From: Paracoccaceae bacterium
GTDB taxonomy: Bacteria; Pseudomonadota; Alphaproteobacteria; Rhodobacterales; Rhodobacteraceae
Direction of reading: 5' to 3'
Assembly: GCA_029244725.1 (NCBI GenBank)
Contig: JAQWQJ010000118.1
Span: 1 to 63,564, forward strand
DNA: 63,564 bases
The notes beneath the pieces are model-generated. The model did not search any database and had not been told where the DNA came from. It saw only the letters and a program-made list of their open reading frames with translations. Both the position numbers and the translations under genes were made by a program. Shown one piece after another: positions 63,428 through 63,564 of this stretch (positions within the stretch are counted from its first letter, which is position 1; every line of letters starts with the position of its first letter).

Positions 63428-63564
63428 GGGCTGACCCAGATAACTAGTTCAAATACTTCTTAACCCATTGTCTTAGCTGTGATAATTGCACTGACGGGTC
63501 ACTGTTGTTAAAACGCCACTCACATTCCTTCAAATATAGTCCAAATTGGGCCTTTGGAACACCG
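63427..63564 (-). mobile_element. IS1595-family insertion sequence, transposase 3-prime end (continues off the right edge)
   Basis: The terminal inverted repeat GGGGCTGACCCAGATAA begins at 63427, identical to the reverse complement of the left-hand end. The flanking eight bases in the window (63419-63426, gaaaagta) should be repeated beyond the far end if it was a simple insertion. The element interrupts kpsT. Confidence 0.85.
63444..63564 (-). CDS. IS1595-family transposase, C-terminal 39 codons (partial)
   Basis: The minus-strand frame ends at TAG 63446-63444 and reads GVPKAQFGLYLKECEWRFNN, then SDPSVQLSQLRQWVKKYLN. The YLKECEWRFN segment is the C-terminal family signature after the last catalytic Asp of IS1595-type transposases. 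The orientation is the same as the N-terminal fragment at 1-102. The rest is off the right edge. Confidence 0.8.
   Translation of the reverse strand, partial: GVPKAQFGLYLKECEWRFNNSDPSVQLSQLRQWVKKYLN

Overview
The window looks like the chromosome of a marine alphaproteobacterium of the Roseobacter group (Rhodobacteraceae). This is inferred from gene content and order: mreBCD-mrdA-rodA, truA, leuA with a leader peptide, a hutF-type histidine pathway, a TmpA/TmpB-like phosphonate oxygenase pair, a DddP-like DMSP lyase homologue and an MttB-family demethylase homologue. Intermediate G+C is also consistent. No rRNA, tRNA, CRISPR array or prophage is visible. Both window ends lie in the two opposite ends of an IS1595-family insertion sequence, in the same orientation. 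The window is therefore either one contig broken at IS copies or a segment bounded by direct IS copies.

Layout. 1-137: end of an IS with the transposase N-terminus. 0.2-10.1 kb: a Sel1-repeat membrane protein, then housekeeping genes (truA, ycjX-GNAT-ycjF, two cytochromes c, ileS with a terminator), a ClpP-fold lipoprotein and a SqrR/BigR-like regulator. 10.1-16.1 kb: an enolase-superfamily sugar-acid enzyme, a GNAT, a minus-strand adh-tmpA-tmpB operon and an MFS exporter. 16.2-19.5 kb: a tightly overlapping minus-strand operon with an L-2-haloacid dehalogenase, two alpha/beta hydrolases and a PLP dehydratase. 19.7-20.1 kb: an FKBP. 20.1-27.5 kb: a complete histidine utilisation locus (hutC-hutF divergent from hutI-H-G-U) with a promoter/operator palindrome between the two arms.

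27.6-30.6 kb: a LysR regulator divergent from a 2OG-Fe(II) oxygenase and a DddP-like M24 enzyme. 30.7-43 kb: an accessory catabolic island. It has a minus-strand operon mttB-like / VOC-membrane fusion / HpbD-like racemase / two SDRs, a divergent pair of unknown genes (544 aa and DUF3726-like), and a second minus-strand operon GntR / DHDPS-like / PuuC-like ALDH / decayed P5C-reductase-like remnant / FAD amine oxidase. A GlxA-type AraC regulator is divergent from the GntR gene. I infer a pathway that demethylates and oxidises a quaternary amine or betaine. Its substrate is unknown, and it is the best candidate here for an undescribed system.

44-63.4 kb is mostly housekeeping: an RNA methyltransferase, nadE, a 19-unit MORN protein, a leucine leader peptide with mutually exclusive hairpins before leuA, the rod-shape operon mreBCD-mrdA-rodA with a hydroxyacid reductase, an SseB-domain protein, a uracil-DNA glycosylase family gene, an ArsR-permease pair, nhaA, and a KpsT-type ABC ATPase cut short by the right-hand IS.
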